A DNA stretch of 64,000 nucleotides from G965261475 sp965261475 [NCBI: bacterium] (GTDB lineage: Bacteria; SAR324; XYD2-FULL-50-16): contig OZ253454.1 of assembly GCA_965261475.1 (NCBI GenBank), forward strand, positions 1,240,001-1,304,000, given 5' to 3'. Shown in pieces: positions 17,575-25,900 of this stretch. The notes beneath the pieces are model-generated. The model made no database searches. It was not told the origin of the DNA and was given only the letters and a program-made list of their open reading frames with translations. Positions within the stretch are counted from its first letter, which is position 1, and each line of letters opens with the position of its first letter. Made by a program: the position numbers and the translations under genes.

Positions 17575-18420
17575 ATGAGTTTAACAAACAAACAAGAAGA
17601 TAAAATCAAAAAAATTGATCGTAGGGAATTATTAAAAAAAGTGACAATAGCCTCCGTAGCTGTAGTAGGTACAACACTAGCTCGCCCTCTAACAAAGTTA
17701 AAAGCAAAAGAAAAACAATCTTTGTCTATAGCTCTAGAGTCTAACAGGGTAGTAGATTTAAGTCATACATTATTCCCAAATTTTCCAACTTTTTCTGGCA
17801 AAAAATGGCTAGAGATTGAGAATATATATAGCTTTAAAAAAGATGGCTATAACCTTAATAGATGGTCTTTAGTAGAGCATATAGGTACTCATATAGATGC
17901 ACCTGCTCACTTTTCTAGTAATATCACAGTTGAAAAAATCAAGCCTCAAAATTTAGTAGGACCTTTAGCTGTAGTCGATATTCAAGAAAAAGCAGAAAAA
18001 AATCCAGATGCTAGGCTTACCACTGCAGACCTCAAAAAATGGGAAAAACAAAACGGTAGGCTACCACACGGCGCTATTGTAGCTCTAAATAGTGGTTGGG
18101 ATAAATATGTCAAAACACCAAAATTTCGTAACGCAGATAGCAGTGGCAAACTACATTTTCCAGGGTTTCATATTGAAGCTATAAATTTCTTGCTAGCAGA
18201 AAGGAATGTAAAAGGTCTCTTGGTAGATACTCTAAGCCTAGATTATGGCTTGAGCCCTGATTATGCCGTCCACAACAAATGGCTACCTACAGGTCGCTGG
18301 GGAGTAGAAGTCGTCAAAAACCTAGGTAAACTTCCAGCTAGAGGAGCAACAGTAGTAGTAGGGGCACCTACTATCCAAGGAGGATCAGGAGGTCCTAGCA
18401 GAGTCCTTGCCTTTGTTTAG
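17575..18420 (+). CDS. Tat-exported cyclase/kynurenine formamidase-like hydrolase
   Basis: A 281-residue protein of the metal-dependent cyclase family (PF04199 type). The N-terminus has a twin-arginine signal: DRRELLKK, then a hydrophobic stretch TIASVAVVGTT. The family metal-binding motif is EHIGTHIDAPAHF at about residues 101-113, and DLSHTLFPNFP precedes it. The family includes kynurenine formamidase, isatin hydrolase and manganese-dependent cyclase-like enzymes; the substrate here cannot be told. Export to the periplasm is predicted from the signal. It is monocistronic, with its own terminator. Confidence 0.85.
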   Translation: MSLTNKQEDKIKKIDRRELLKKVTIASVAVVGTTLARPLTKLKAKEKQSLSIALESNRVVDLSHTLFPNFPTFSGKKWLEIENIYSFKKDGYNLNRWSLVEHIGTHIDAPAHFSSNITVEKIKPQNLVGPLAVVDIQEKAEKNPDARLTTADLKKWEKQNGRLPHGAIVALNSGWDKYVKTPKFRNADSSGKLHFPGFHIEAINFLLAERNVKGLLVDTLSLDYGLSPDYAVHNKWLPTGRWGVEVVKNLGKLPARGATVVVGAPTIQGGSGGPSRVLAFV

Positions 18421-18425
18421 TCTAT

Positions 18426-18465
18426 AAGGCAATCTACTCAAGAAAATAGTAGGTTGCCCTTGTTT
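18426..18465 (+). terminator. Terminator after the cyclase gene
   Basis: ggcaatctact (18428-18438) pairs with agtaggttgcc (18448-18458), 11 bp with one G-U pair, followed by cttgttt. It separates the convergent cyclase and atpI-like genes. Confidence 0.65.
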
Positions 18466-18491
18466 AATCTAAAAGACTACAAAGTATAAAC

Positions 18492-18764
18492 TTACAGTTT
18501 TGCTACTATGTAAAGTATCAAAATGATAACAGAAAATTTTAGACAATAAAAACCAAACAGCAACAAGGGTTGAGCGACAAGTCTTTGAAAAAAAGAAGTC
18601 TTAAAAAGCCATCTCCACAAAAATACATTGAGTAGAATTAGCACTTCTGCGACCACGCTAATAAGCAAGTACTCTGTCTGATTAAATAGATAAAGAGTAA
18701 CTAAAATCAAAACTCCAAAACTAGCTAGCAATAGATATACTGCTAAAAAACCTCTGTCATTCAT
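18492..18764 (-). CDS. atpI: AtpI-like small membrane protein
   Basis: A 90-residue protein with three to four transmembrane helices, very poor in charged residues apart from a short basic loop (WRWLFKTSFFQR). It follows atpZ with an 8-base overlap. The pair AtpZ-AtpI normally opens F1Fo ATP synthase operons, where AtpI helps assemble the c-ring. Here the pair stands apart from atpB or other ATP synthase genes, at least in this window. The call rests largely on the AtpZ neighbour and topology. Confidence 0.6.
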   Translation of the reverse strand: MNDRGFLAVYLLLASFGVLILVTLYLFNQTEYLLISVVAEVLILLNVFLWRWLFKTSFFQRLVAQPLLLFGFYCLKFSVIILILYIVAKL

Positions 18765-18990
18765 CTTGTGTTGTTTCTTCTTGCATCAAATTTTTAATTT
18801 TTTTGATTTTTTGATAAGCAAGACGCAATCCAGTAATTAAACCTAATATTCCACCACTAAGTACGCCCCAGGGTGCCGTAAGCCAAGATTTATCTACCCA
18901 CAATCCTAGAAAAAAACAAATAGCTAAACTCAAACCCATTTCTATACCTAAAGCACTCAGTGAAAGATAAATTTTTTTGTTATTATTCAT
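18757..18990 (-). CDS. atpZ: AtpZ-like (AtpI/ATPase gene 1) protein
   Basis: A 77-residue protein with two transmembrane helices and a charged cytoplasmic tail. GIEMGLSLAICFFLGLWVDK, then a GLITGLRLAYQKIKK ending, is the typical AtpZ pattern. In other bacteria AtpZ and AtpI together form a cation transporter or assembly factor for ATP synthase. The pair lies downstream of the PAP2 gene on the same strand, with 53 bases between. Confidence 0.75.
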   Translation of the reverse strand: MNNNKKIYLSLSALGIEMGLSLAICFFLGLWVDKSWLTAPWGVLSGGILGLITGLRLAYQKIKKIKNLMQEETTQDE

Positions 18991-19043
18991 AATACAGCAA
19001 ATAAAAATTATTTAAAAATTTGAAACTACAGTCAAACCTCAAG

Positions 19044-19820
19044 CTATGAGCTATCAAGATAAAACCGCAAAAATAAATTCCAATCTCCAAAAAATAAGAG
19101 CAAGCTAAAAACCAGAAACAAGAGTTTTTTTACAAAACTATTAAAATAAATTTTGCGCTTGTCTAAAAAATATACGCTTGCTAGTACGCTAAAATGCGCA
19201 AAAAAACCACTAAAAATTACATCTGATAAAAAATGCCCCCCTTGTGCAATTCTAGCATAACCTAGTGCCGCCCCAAGTAGCAAACTCAAAACAAGAAAAA
19301 AATAAGCTATTTTTTTATGAGAAAAATAAAGAAGATAAAAAAGTACAATCATGATAAACCCACTCTTAGCGTGACTAGACGGAAAACTTAAGCCCTGTTC
19401 TCCTATTTGCCAAAGTTTAGCAAAAGCATTATCACCGCCAAAAACAATCAGCTCTCGTGGTCTGGGACGAGAAAATAATTCCTTGCATACTACAACTAAA
19501 ATTTCTGAAGCAAAAATAGCACTCACTAGAATTAAATGTTTGTTATAGTTTATCAATGTTTTTTTAAAATAGGCAAGAAACAACAAAACCCAAAGAAAAT
19601 GTAGGCTCAGCAGCTGCGGCAATGCACCATAATTGTAGATAGCATTGACCCAAAAATTTTGAGCTAGTCGCCAACTAGCTGTTTTAAAATTGTAAAAATA
19701 AGTAGCAATCAATAGATCTAAATCACTAGATACAAAAATCACCGAAACCCCAAGAACAAAGAAAAGGAGACAAAAAAAATGCAGCTTGGTTATTTGCTCT
19801 AAAATATTGTTATTCTTCAT
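19044..19820 (-). CDS. PAP2-family membrane phosphatase
   Basis: A 258-residue membrane protein with about six helices. It shows all three parts of the PAP2 active site: KELFSRPRP (K-x6-RP variant), PSSHAKSG (PSxH) and ARIAQGGHFLSD (R-x5-H-x3-D). Family members dephosphorylate lipid phosphates such as undecaprenyl pyrophosphate, phosphatidylglycerol phosphate or lipid A. The 5-phosphate of polyprenyl-phosphoryl phosphoribose must be removed before DprE1 acts, and a PAP2 protein (Rv3807c) is proposed for this in mycobacteria, so this one is a candidate. It is divergent from hisH with 28 bp between starts. Confidence 0.88.
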   Translation of the reverse strand: MKNNNILEQITKLHFFCLLFFVLGVSVIFVSSDLDLLIATYFYNFKTASWRLAQNFWVNAIYNYGALPQLLSLHFLWVLLFLAYFKKTLINYNKHLILVSAIFASEILVVVCKELFSRPRPRELIVFGGDNAFAKLWQIGEQGLSFPSSHAKSGFIMIVLFYLLYFSHKKIAYFFLVLSLLLGAALGYARIAQGGHFLSDVIFSGFFAHFSVLASVYFLDKRKIYFNSFVKKLLFLVFSLLLFFGDWNLFLRFYLDSS

Positions 19821-19848
19821 GCTATGATAATACTAAACTTGTAAATTT

Positions 19849-20433
19849 ATGACTATGATAAGTATTATAAATTATGACGTAGGTAATTTGCAAAATATTT
19901 GTAACGCATTTAATTATTTGCAAAAAAAATCACAAGTTATTAGCACTCCCAAAGAATTAGCAAAGGCAGAAAAAATTATTCTACCGGGTGTAGGATCCTT
20001 TGGTTACTGCGTCCAAAAAATAAAAGAATATAATTATACCGATGCCTTGCTAGAAGCTGTAACCAAAAAAATACCTCTGCTTGGTATTTGCGTTGGTATG
20101 CAGGTGCTTTTTGAAAAATCTATAGAGCTAGGAGAGCATCGGGGTCTAGGAGTGCTTGGTGGCAAAGTAGAGCGCCTAGAAACAAAATACAAGGTACCAC
20201 AAATAGGGTGGAATCAAGTCTCTAATTGCCAAGACAATCAAAAACAATGGTTTTATTTCGTGCATTCCTACCATGTTATTCCTACAGAAACAAGTATTGT
20301 TGTTGGCAAGTGTAACTATGGCATTCCAGTAGTTAGTATTATAAAAAAAGAAAATATCTGGGGTACTCAGTTTCACCCAGAAAAATCCCAAGATGCTGGG
20401 TTAAGTTTTTTAAATCAATTTGCTAACTACTAA
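19849..20433 (+). CDS. hisH: Imidazole glycerol phosphate synthase, glutaminase subunit
   Basis: Class I glutamine amidotransferase subunit, about 194 residues. It shows the LPGVGSFG oxyanion strand, the nucleophile motif GICVGMQ and the FHPEKSQ His/Glu motif. It passes ammonia to HisF. Two start codons are close (19849 and 19855); either gives a normal N-terminus (ISIINYDVGNL). The stop overlaps the hisF start by one base (TAATG), so they are translationally coupled. No other his genes are present here. HisH/HisF-like pairs also occur in legionaminic/pseudaminic-type and other LPS amidation pathways, but these look like the standard enzymes. Confidence 0.93.
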   Translation: MTMISIINYDVGNLQNICNAFNYLQKKSQVISTPKELAKAEKIILPGVGSFGYCVQKIKEYNYTDALLEAVTKKIPLLGICVGMQVLFEKSIELGEHRGLGVLGGKVERLETKYKVPQIGWNQVSNCQDNQKQWFYFVHSYHVIPTETSIVVGKCNYGIPVVSIIKKENIWGTQFHPEKSQDAGLSFLNQFANY

Positions 20434-21188
20434 TGCACGCAATTCGTATTATCCCTTGTTTAGATATACAAAATGGCAAAGTCGTCAAAGGAGAAAATTT
20501 TATTCGCCTCAAAGAAGTAGGGCAACCCCTAGAGCTTGCTAAAAAATACAACATACAGCAAGCCGATGAGTTGGTATTTTTAGATATCACAGCTACCAAC
20601 CAAAATCGAGAGACACTAGTAGAGCTAGCAAGCAAAGTTGCCAAAGAGATTTTTATTCCTTTTACTGTAGGCGGAGGTATTAGCTCGTGTCGGTTAGCTA
20701 CCAATATTATTAAAGCTGGTGCAGATAAAATTGCTATTAACTCAGCAGCACTGAAAAACCCTGAGCTACTCACACAAATTAGCGAGCAATTCGGCTCTCA
20801 GTGCGTAGTTTTGGCTGTAGATGTCAAAAAACAAGGCAACAATTGGATAGTTTTTAGTAACGCAGGCAAAAAAAATACAGGTAGAGATGCTATAGAGTGG
20901 ATAGCAGAGGCACAGCAAAAAGGAGCAGGAGAAATTCTATTGACTAGTATGGACCAGGACGGTACAAAAAATGGCTACGACAATGACATTAATTGTTTAA
21001 TCAGCGAAAAATTTTCTATTCCCTTGATTGCATCTGGAGGGTGCGGAGAGCTAAGTCATTTTTTAGACGGAGTAACAAAAGGAAAAGCAGATGCTCTACT
21101 AGCGGCTAGCTTGTTCCACTACGACACCTTTACTATCCGACAAGTGAAAGAATTTTTAGACAAAAATCAAGTTCAGGTAAGATTATAA
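20433..21188 (+). CDS. hisF: Imidazole glycerol phosphate synthase, cyclase subunit
   Basis: A (beta/alpha)8 barrel of 251 residues. The two catalytic aspartates sit in PCLDI (D11) and LAVDVKK (about D130). Phosphate-binding glycines are in TVGGGI and IASGGCG. It makes imidazole glycerol phosphate and AICAR, joining histidine and purine synthesis. It is directly coupled to hisH and is followed three bases after its stop by the LPS export gene. Confidence 0.95.
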   Translation: MHAIRIIPCLDIQNGKVVKGENFIRLKEVGQPLELAKKYNIQQADELVFLDITATNQNRETLVELASKVAKEIFIPFTVGGGISSCRLATNIIKAGADKIAINSAALKNPELLTQISEQFGSQCVVLAVDVKKQGNNWIVFSNAGKKNTGRDAIEWIAEAQQKGAGEILLTSMDQDGTKNGYDNDINCLISEKFSIPLIASGGCGELSHFLDGVTKGKADALLAASLFHYDTFTIRQVKEFLDKNQVQVRL

Positions 21189-21191
21189 AAT

Positions 21192-22202
21192 ATGTATCTT
21201 AAATACCTGTTTTTTTGCTTGTTATTGGTAACGCTTGTTATTTATTTTTACCAAAAAAACACAGATACACAAACAACAAAAAATTTTTCTAAAATTTGGA
21301 AAGCAGAGGGCGTTGCTAGTATTATCCAAAATAAAAATAATTTAGACGAAAATTTTGTAGTGAAAGCGTCAAAAATGAAACAACAAGGCAGGAGCTATTT
21401 ACTAGAAAAATTATTGATTACTAGCGGCAATAAAGAGCTACAAGCTCAAAACGCAATCTTAACAGAAGATAAATTGCGCATAGACAAAAATGCTAGCGGT
21501 AAGTGGAACGATTTTTTATACAGCGCACAACAAGCAAGGTGGGATTTTAAGAATCAAAAAATAACTCTTAGCGGCTCCTTTGTGTTAACAAAAATAAACC
21601 CAAAAACAAAACTAACTGCGAAAACAGCAATTATCCAAAAAGATACAATACAAGTTAGCGGTAATGTGAGATGGCAGAGCCTAGGCAATTATATGCTACA
21701 AACAGAAAAAATGTTGCTTACTACAAAAACTTTACAATCTCACCGTCCTTGGAAACTAGAAAATAAAAAAACCGATTATTTACTCACAGCTAATTCTTTT
21801 GCCTACGACTTAGCAAAAAAGCAGCTGAGAGCAAAAAATAATGTTATTTTTAAAAACAAAGACCAAAGTTTGATGGCACAAGAATTACTATTTAGTATCA
21901 GTAACAATAGCATAGCTACAAATAAAAAATTTATTTTTGATAGTAGCAAAGATAGCATCAGGGTTAGTGCCAGTACTTTTTTTTATGATTTAAGCACAAA
22001 AAAAATACAAGTTAAGGATCATGTTACAATCGAACTAGAAAAATTTTTAGTGCTAGGGCAAGATTTTGTACTAGATTTTAACGAGCAAACAATTATCTCT
22101 CAACACGAGGTACAAATAAAAGATAAAACAAATAATTTTGAGCTATTATCAAAATCTTTTTTTTATAATCTCAAGGATCAGAGTTTACTAGTCAATCAAT
22201 AG
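21192..22202 (+). CDS. LptC/OstA-type LPS export protein
   Basis: A 336-residue protein with one N-terminal transmembrane helix (about 4-20) and then a periplasmic part rich in beta strands. The repeating pattern is alternating polar/hydrophobic, with motifs such as LTAKTAIIQKDTIQVSGNV and LRAKNNVIFKNKDQSLMAQE, typical of the OstA/LptA fold. The membrane anchor resembles LptC, so it may combine LptC and LptA roles in moving LPS from the inner to the outer membrane. It is longer than E. coli LptC (191 aa) or LptA (185 aa). No lptB follows. Confidence 0.75.
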   Translation: MYLKYLFFCLLLVTLVIYFYQKNTDTQTTKNFSKIWKAEGVASIIQNKNNLDENFVVKASKMKQQGRSYLLEKLLITSGNKELQAQNAILTEDKLRIDKNASGKWNDFLYSAQQARWDFKNQKITLSGSFVLTKINPKTKLTAKTAIIQKDTIQVSGNVRWQSLGNYMLQTEKMLLTTKTLQSHRPWKLENKKTDYLLTANSFAYDLAKKQLRAKNNVIFKNKDQSLMAQELLFSISNNSIATNKKFIFDSSKDSIRVSASTFFYDLSTKKIQVKDHVTIELEKFLVLGQDFVLDFNEQTIISQHEVQIKDKTNNFELLSKSFFYNLKDQSLLVNQ

Positions 22203-22241
22203 CATTATAAATTAACTGCTTTTGATTTAATTACTTTTACT

Positions 22242-22844
22242 ATGCAATATATTCCTAATTTACTTAGCCTATCGCGTTTGTTGCTCGCATTACTAATAAG
22301 CTTCTTGATACTCAAAGCAGCCTATCTGCTCGCCTTCGTTTTTGCTATACTAGCAGCACTGACAGATTTATGGGATGGGCAATTAGCTAGAAAATTCAAA
22401 GTAGTATCCCACTTAGGCTCTGTGCTAGACCCTATAATGGATAAGTGCTACTTACTAATAATAACCTGCTGCTTGTTTTTTGATTACAAAGCACCAAACC
22501 TATTTTTATACTATCTACTCCTTGCTTGGTTTATTGTAGCTTGGGCTAGAAATATAGCGCAACTACTCGCAGTACCTATTTTGGGTTTATTAAAAATAAA
22601 ATTTAGAGTCAAAGCTAGGCTTTTTGCTAAATGGGCTACTGCACTCAATATGATTGTCTTGATTGTGATCTTTGGGAGTCTAGGGCTAGCACCATTACAA
22701 AATACATTTTTGATTGCTGAGCTCAATCAAGTTCTGCTTTATCTAGTTATTATTCCTAGTCTTGCTTGTGAGGTGTGGATTTTGATAACATTTTTACCGA
22801 GGTTTATACAAATACTACTAGGTAAACACGATACTTTTACTTAA
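22242..22844 (+). CDS. CDP-alcohol phosphatidyltransferase
   Basis: A 200-residue membrane enzyme with the full family signature at about residues 46-70: D-LW-DG-QL-AR, then eight residues, G-SVL-D-PIM-D. The best guess is phosphatidylglycerophosphate synthase (PgsA), because of size and the SRLLLALLISFLI N-terminus; cardiolipin synthase of the same fold (Crls) is the alternative. It makes membrane phospholipid from CDP-diacylglycerol. It is followed by a clear terminator. Confidence 0.85.
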   Translation: MQYIPNLLSLSRLLLALLISFLILKAAYLLAFVFAILAALTDLWDGQLARKFKVVSHLGSVLDPIMDKCYLLIITCCLFFDYKAPNLFLYYLLLAWFIVAWARNIAQLLAVPILGLLKIKFRVKARLFAKWATALNMIVLIVIFGSLGLAPLQNTFLIAELNQVLLYLVIIPSLACEVWILITFLPRFIQILLGKHDTFT

Positions 22845-22882
22845 TAAATATTTTTATTATAATGCAACTCCTGCTCTTAATT

Positions 22883-22925
22883 AAATTGATAAAATAGCTC
22901 GCTTTGCTTATTGTATCAATTTTTA
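22883..22925 (+). terminator. Terminator after the phosphatidyltransferase gene
   Basis: aaattgata...tatcaattt forms the base of an imperfect 16-bp stem (with aaatagc/gcttatt above it), followed by a run of T. It closes the hisH-hisF-lptC-pgsA-like operon. Confidence 0.7.
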
Positions 22926-23477
22926 CTTACCAGATTTAATTATGACTAATTTTTATTGTACCTATTATGAATAAAAAATACCCTAGTATTCGTAATTTAA
23001 CAAGTTACTCTTGTTTGAAAAGTCCTAGTAAAAAACATTTTCCTGCTTTATAGTTTTTTCTTTTGGTAAATGCTGCGAGCAGCTAGGCTCGTGAAAGTAA
23101 GCGTCCGCTTGTCAATGATTGTTGGGCGGAGTAAAAACATTTAAGGTGTGAAAGTGTCTTTTTAGAATGGAGAGTTTGTTGGCTTTCTTTTATTTTTTTT
23201 TGTATTATTATCATTCATATAAAAATCAAAGATAAATTTAAAAAATGGAAATAATTTTAAGTTTAATGGTTATCTCGTTTACAGGTTTTATTTTGTATGT
23301 AGCAATTACAAGCTAAACACTCTTTGTGAGGGGCAAAATTACCTAAAAGATACTAAATATCTAAAATCATACTCCAAGTATGAATAACTTATGAGTAATT
23401 CTTTATGAATTTTTATCTTATACGAATCAATGTATAAATATTGTGATTGTTTATTAGGATCTAATTAGTAAAAAAAT
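22926..23477. other. Gene-poor spacer
   Basis: About 550 bp with no convincing gene. It holds a GC-richer patch (23065-23130) with small stems such as tccgc...gcgga, which might be an RNA or a relic, and one tiny frame described separately. Confidence 0.5.
23245..23316 (+). CDS. Possible 23-residue membrane peptide
   Basis: An ATG frame encodes a 23-residue, almost wholly hydrophobic peptide (MEIILSLMVISFTGFILYVA...). It is of the size and character of small single-helix subunits such as KdpF, but no partner genes are near and no clear ribosome binding site is seen. It may be chance. Confidence 0.25.
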   Translation: MEIILSLMVISFTGFILYVAITS

Positions 23478-23735
23478 TTATTTATAGATTTTACTTCTTT
23501 TATCTATTTTAGAAATAAAAATTTCTTTTTCTTTAAAATTTATAATATATAAAACTCTAAAATTTTTAACTCTTATTCTAAAAGCTGGAGGTACAACATC
23601 TATTAATTTTTTTGAGCCTTTTGGAAAAATTTCTTTTGATAATTTTTGAATATGTTTAGAAATCAAACTATAATCTTTTTTATTAATTTTTACTAAAAAC
23701 TTTTTTGCTTGTTTGGAAAAAAAAATTTCATACAT
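23478..23735 (-). CDS. RelE/ParE-type toxin
   Basis: An 85-residue basic protein with the RelE fold pattern: helix-rich N-terminus (SKQAKKFLVKINKKD), then FRIRVKNFRVLYIINFKEKEIFISKIDKRS, matching the core beta strands and the arginines that usually cleave or contact mRNA. It overlaps the upstream antitoxin gene by 8 bases, the normal order for a type II module. Base composition is more AT-rich than the surrounding genes, suggesting transfer. Confidence 0.85.
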   Translation of the reverse strand: MYEIFFSKQAKKFLVKINKKDYSLISKHIQKLSKEIFPKGSKKLIDVVPPAFRIRVKNFRVLYIINFKEKEIFISKIDKRSKIYK

Positions 23736-23934
23736 TATTTAATTTTCTTTTTTCCTCAATATCACTAAAAGAAAATTTTTCTCCATTTTTATATTCTTTT
23801 AAACTTTGTAAAAATTCTTTTTTTTCTGCTAAATTCAAATACAAATCTTCATCAATTAATTTTTTTTGAATTTTCAAAACTTCTGTTTTGATTAGACTTT
23901 TTATTTTATCTGTTCCTATTGTTATTTGTTTCAT
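23728..23934 (-). CDS. Antitoxin of the RelE-type module
   Basis: A 68-residue charged, helical protein directly before and overlapping the toxin gene. The C-terminal half is acidic/basic mixed (FSFSDIEEKRK), as in toxin-wrapping tails. I recognise no named DNA-binding domain, so the antitoxin family is open. The call rests on gene order and size. Confidence 0.75.
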   Translation of the reverse strand: MKQITIGTDKIKSLIKTEVLKIQKKLIDEDLYLNLAEKKEFLQSLKEYKNGEKFSFSDIEEKRKLNNV

Positions 23935-24077
23935 TTTAATTACCTAGAAAAGTTTATTTTATTGTTCTATAAAAATCATTTACTCAATCTGCTCTCAGTA
24001 GTTAATTTAAAAAAATTTCCAGTTTTTGCAACTTGAAGCTCTACAGCATCAACACTTAAAAAGCAAGCTATTTGCAT

Positions 24078-25361
24078 TTATCTTTGTGTAATATCATTAT
24101 ATTCTCTAGAAGTTTGTCCTTGATAGATTTGTCTTGGTCTGCCAATACGAAACTCTTGGTCTTGATACATCTCTCGCCAGTGGGCAATCCAACCTACCAT
24201 TCTAGCTAAAGCAAACATCACAGTAAACATATTAGTAGGAATTTGCATAGCTCTATAAATAATTCCGCTATAAAAATCTACATTAGGAAACAATTTTCTA
24301 TCTATAAAATAGTTGTCCCTCAGCGCTTTCTCCTCTAATTCTTGGGCTATATCTAGCTGCGGGTCAGAAACTTGTTGCCTTGCTAAAACATTTTTACAAG
24401 TATCTTTGATAATAGTCGCCCTCGGGTCAAAATTCTTATAAACCCTATGTCCAAACCCTGACAAACGAAACGGATCTTTTGGGTCTTTGGCTTTGTCTAT
24501 AAATTTTTTGACATTCCCGCCTTCTTTTTCAATAACCGTAAGCATCTTCAAAACCGCTTCGTTTGCCCCTCCGTGCAAAGGTCCCCAAAGAGCTAAAATT
24601 CCTGCTGCCATAGAGGCGTAAACATTAACTCTACTGCTTCCTACCAACCTGACAGCAGAAGTAGAACAATTTTGCTCGTGGTCTGCGTGTAAAATTAAGA
24701 GTTGGTCTAGTGCTTTTTCGTAAACTGGATCTACTTCGTACGCTTCGCAAGGCACAGAGTGCATCATATGCAAAAAGTTTGCTGCATAATTTAGCCTATT
24801 GCTAGGATAAACAAAAGGCTGTCCAATAGATTTTTTGTAGGCATAAGCTGCCATAGTAGGAGTTTTTGCTATAAGACGCGTAGTAGCAAGTTCTATTTTA
24901 TCAGTAGGACTATCACCTATAGTAGCATAAAAACTAGACATACAAGCAATAGCGGAAGCGAGCAATGCCATAGGCTCGGCTGTTTGTGGCCAAACATCGT
25001 AATATTTTCTATATTCCTCGTTAATCATAGTATGTTGAGTAATATTACATGTAAAATCGCTCAGCTCTTGGTTTGTTGGTAGCTCTCCGTAAATCAACAA
25101 ATAAGCAACTTCTAAAAAAGTAGATTTTTGGCACAAGACACCAATATCATACCCTCTATAGCGTAGAATTCCTTTAGCTCCGTCTATAAAAGTGATAGTA
25201 CTTTCTGTAATACTAGTATTTAAATAGCCAGAGTCTAAAGTTACAAGCCCAGACTCCCTACGCAAATGTTTGATTTGCAAGGCAGTCTCTCCTTCTGTAC
25301 CAACAATTATAGGCAGATGATATATTTTTCCTTTGTAGTTAATAGTAGCAGTATTCTTCAT
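24078..25361 (-). CDS. gltA: Citrate synthase
   Basis: Condenses oxaloacetate and acetyl-CoA as the first TCA step. The catalytic residues are in WGPLHGGANEA, FGHRVYKNFDPR and the Asp of NVDFYSGIIY. At 427 residues it equals the E. coli hexameric type II enzyme, with the same N-terminal beta domain (GETALQIKHLRRESG). The frame opens at 25403, but MKNTATINYKGK at 25361 matches the family N-terminus. Single gene, no TCA neighbours. Confidence 0.96.
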   Translation of the reverse strand: MKNTATINYKGKIYHLPIIVGTEGETALQIKHLRRESGLVTLDSGYLNTSITESTITFIDGAKGILRYRGYDIGVLCQKSTFLEVAYLLIYGELPTNQELSDFTCNITQHTMINEEYRKYYDVWPQTAEPMALLASAIACMSSFYATIGDSPTDKIELATTRLIAKTPTMAAYAYKKSIGQPFVYPSNRLNYAANFLHMMHSVPCEAYEVDPVYEKALDQLLILHADHEQNCSTSAVRLVGSSRVNVYASMAAGILALWGPLHGGANEAVLKMLTVIEKEGGNVKKFIDKAKDPKDPFRLSGFGHRVYKNFDPRATIIKDTCKNVLARQQVSDPQLDIAQELEEKALRDNYFIDRKLFPNVDFYSGIIYRAMQIPTNMFTVMFALARMVGWIAHWREMYQDQEFRIGRPRQIYQGQTSREYNDITQR

Positions 25362-25644
25362 AAAATAAATTGAGTAAGTACAACGACTGTGTCTATATAT
25401 CATAGAATAAACTTGCTATAAATACAAGTTAACAGTTATCACAACAAGCGTCGCAAGCTAATCTGATAGCTAGCGCCTATAGATTGTTTGCTTTTTTTTT
25501 AACTTTTTTATAAGCTACAAGTTATATTTTATTGATTTTTATGCCTACACGCATTGTTGTCAAAACAACTATTAAAATTGACAAGATTTACAAACCAAGA
25601 GTAAAAGATAAAGAGCTATGTTGAGGCAATAAATTAAATTTATA

Positions 25645-25884
25645 ATGAAACAACCAATTACTCTACCTACAAAAAAAGAAGATTGGAAAGCAAAAGTTAC
25701 TTTTAGAATTTTTTCTCAACTAGTTTCTCTAAACGAATTAGTAAATTTTCAGGAAAAAAAAATAGCGCTTTACCAACCACTAGATGAAGCAATAGAAATT
25801 TGTATTGCGGGTAAAGTAGTAGCAAAAGGAGCTTTGATAACAAAAGAAGGTAAATATTTTATAAAAGTCATAGAAATTCTATGA
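25645..25884 (+). CDS. Orphan FliN/SpoA-domain protein
   Basis: A 79-residue protein whose C-terminal 50 residues fit the SpoA (FliMN C-terminal) domain: a buried run LYQPLDEAIEICIAGKVVAKG, then ITKEGKYFIKVIEIL, matching the GxxxArGe...gvrIteI pattern of FliN. FliN forms the flagellar C-ring; related domains occur in type III secretion (SctQ). No flagellar or secretion genes are present in the window, so it is either a lone member of a dispersed flagellar set or a repurposed domain. It lies 16 bases before mogA. Confidence 0.6.
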   Translation: MKQPITLPTKKEDWKAKVTFRIFSQLVSLNELVNFQEKKIALYQPLDEAIEICIAGKVVAKGALITKEGKYFIKVIEIL

Positions 25885-25900
25885 GGTTTCTAGTAAAAGA

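Noticed and set aside
19849-21188. HisH/HisF pair as LPS amidation enzymes (WbpG/HisH2/HisF2 type)
   Set aside because: Both have the ordinary histidine-pathway motifs, and no sugar amidation gene is next to them.
23065-23130. GC-richer patch as SRP, RNase P, tmRNA or 6S RNA
   Set aside because: None of the conserved core sequences of these RNAs could be found; only short weak stems.
25541-25624. 27-codon frame upstream of the FliN-like gene
   Set aside because: Short, no ribosome binding site, no recognisable features.
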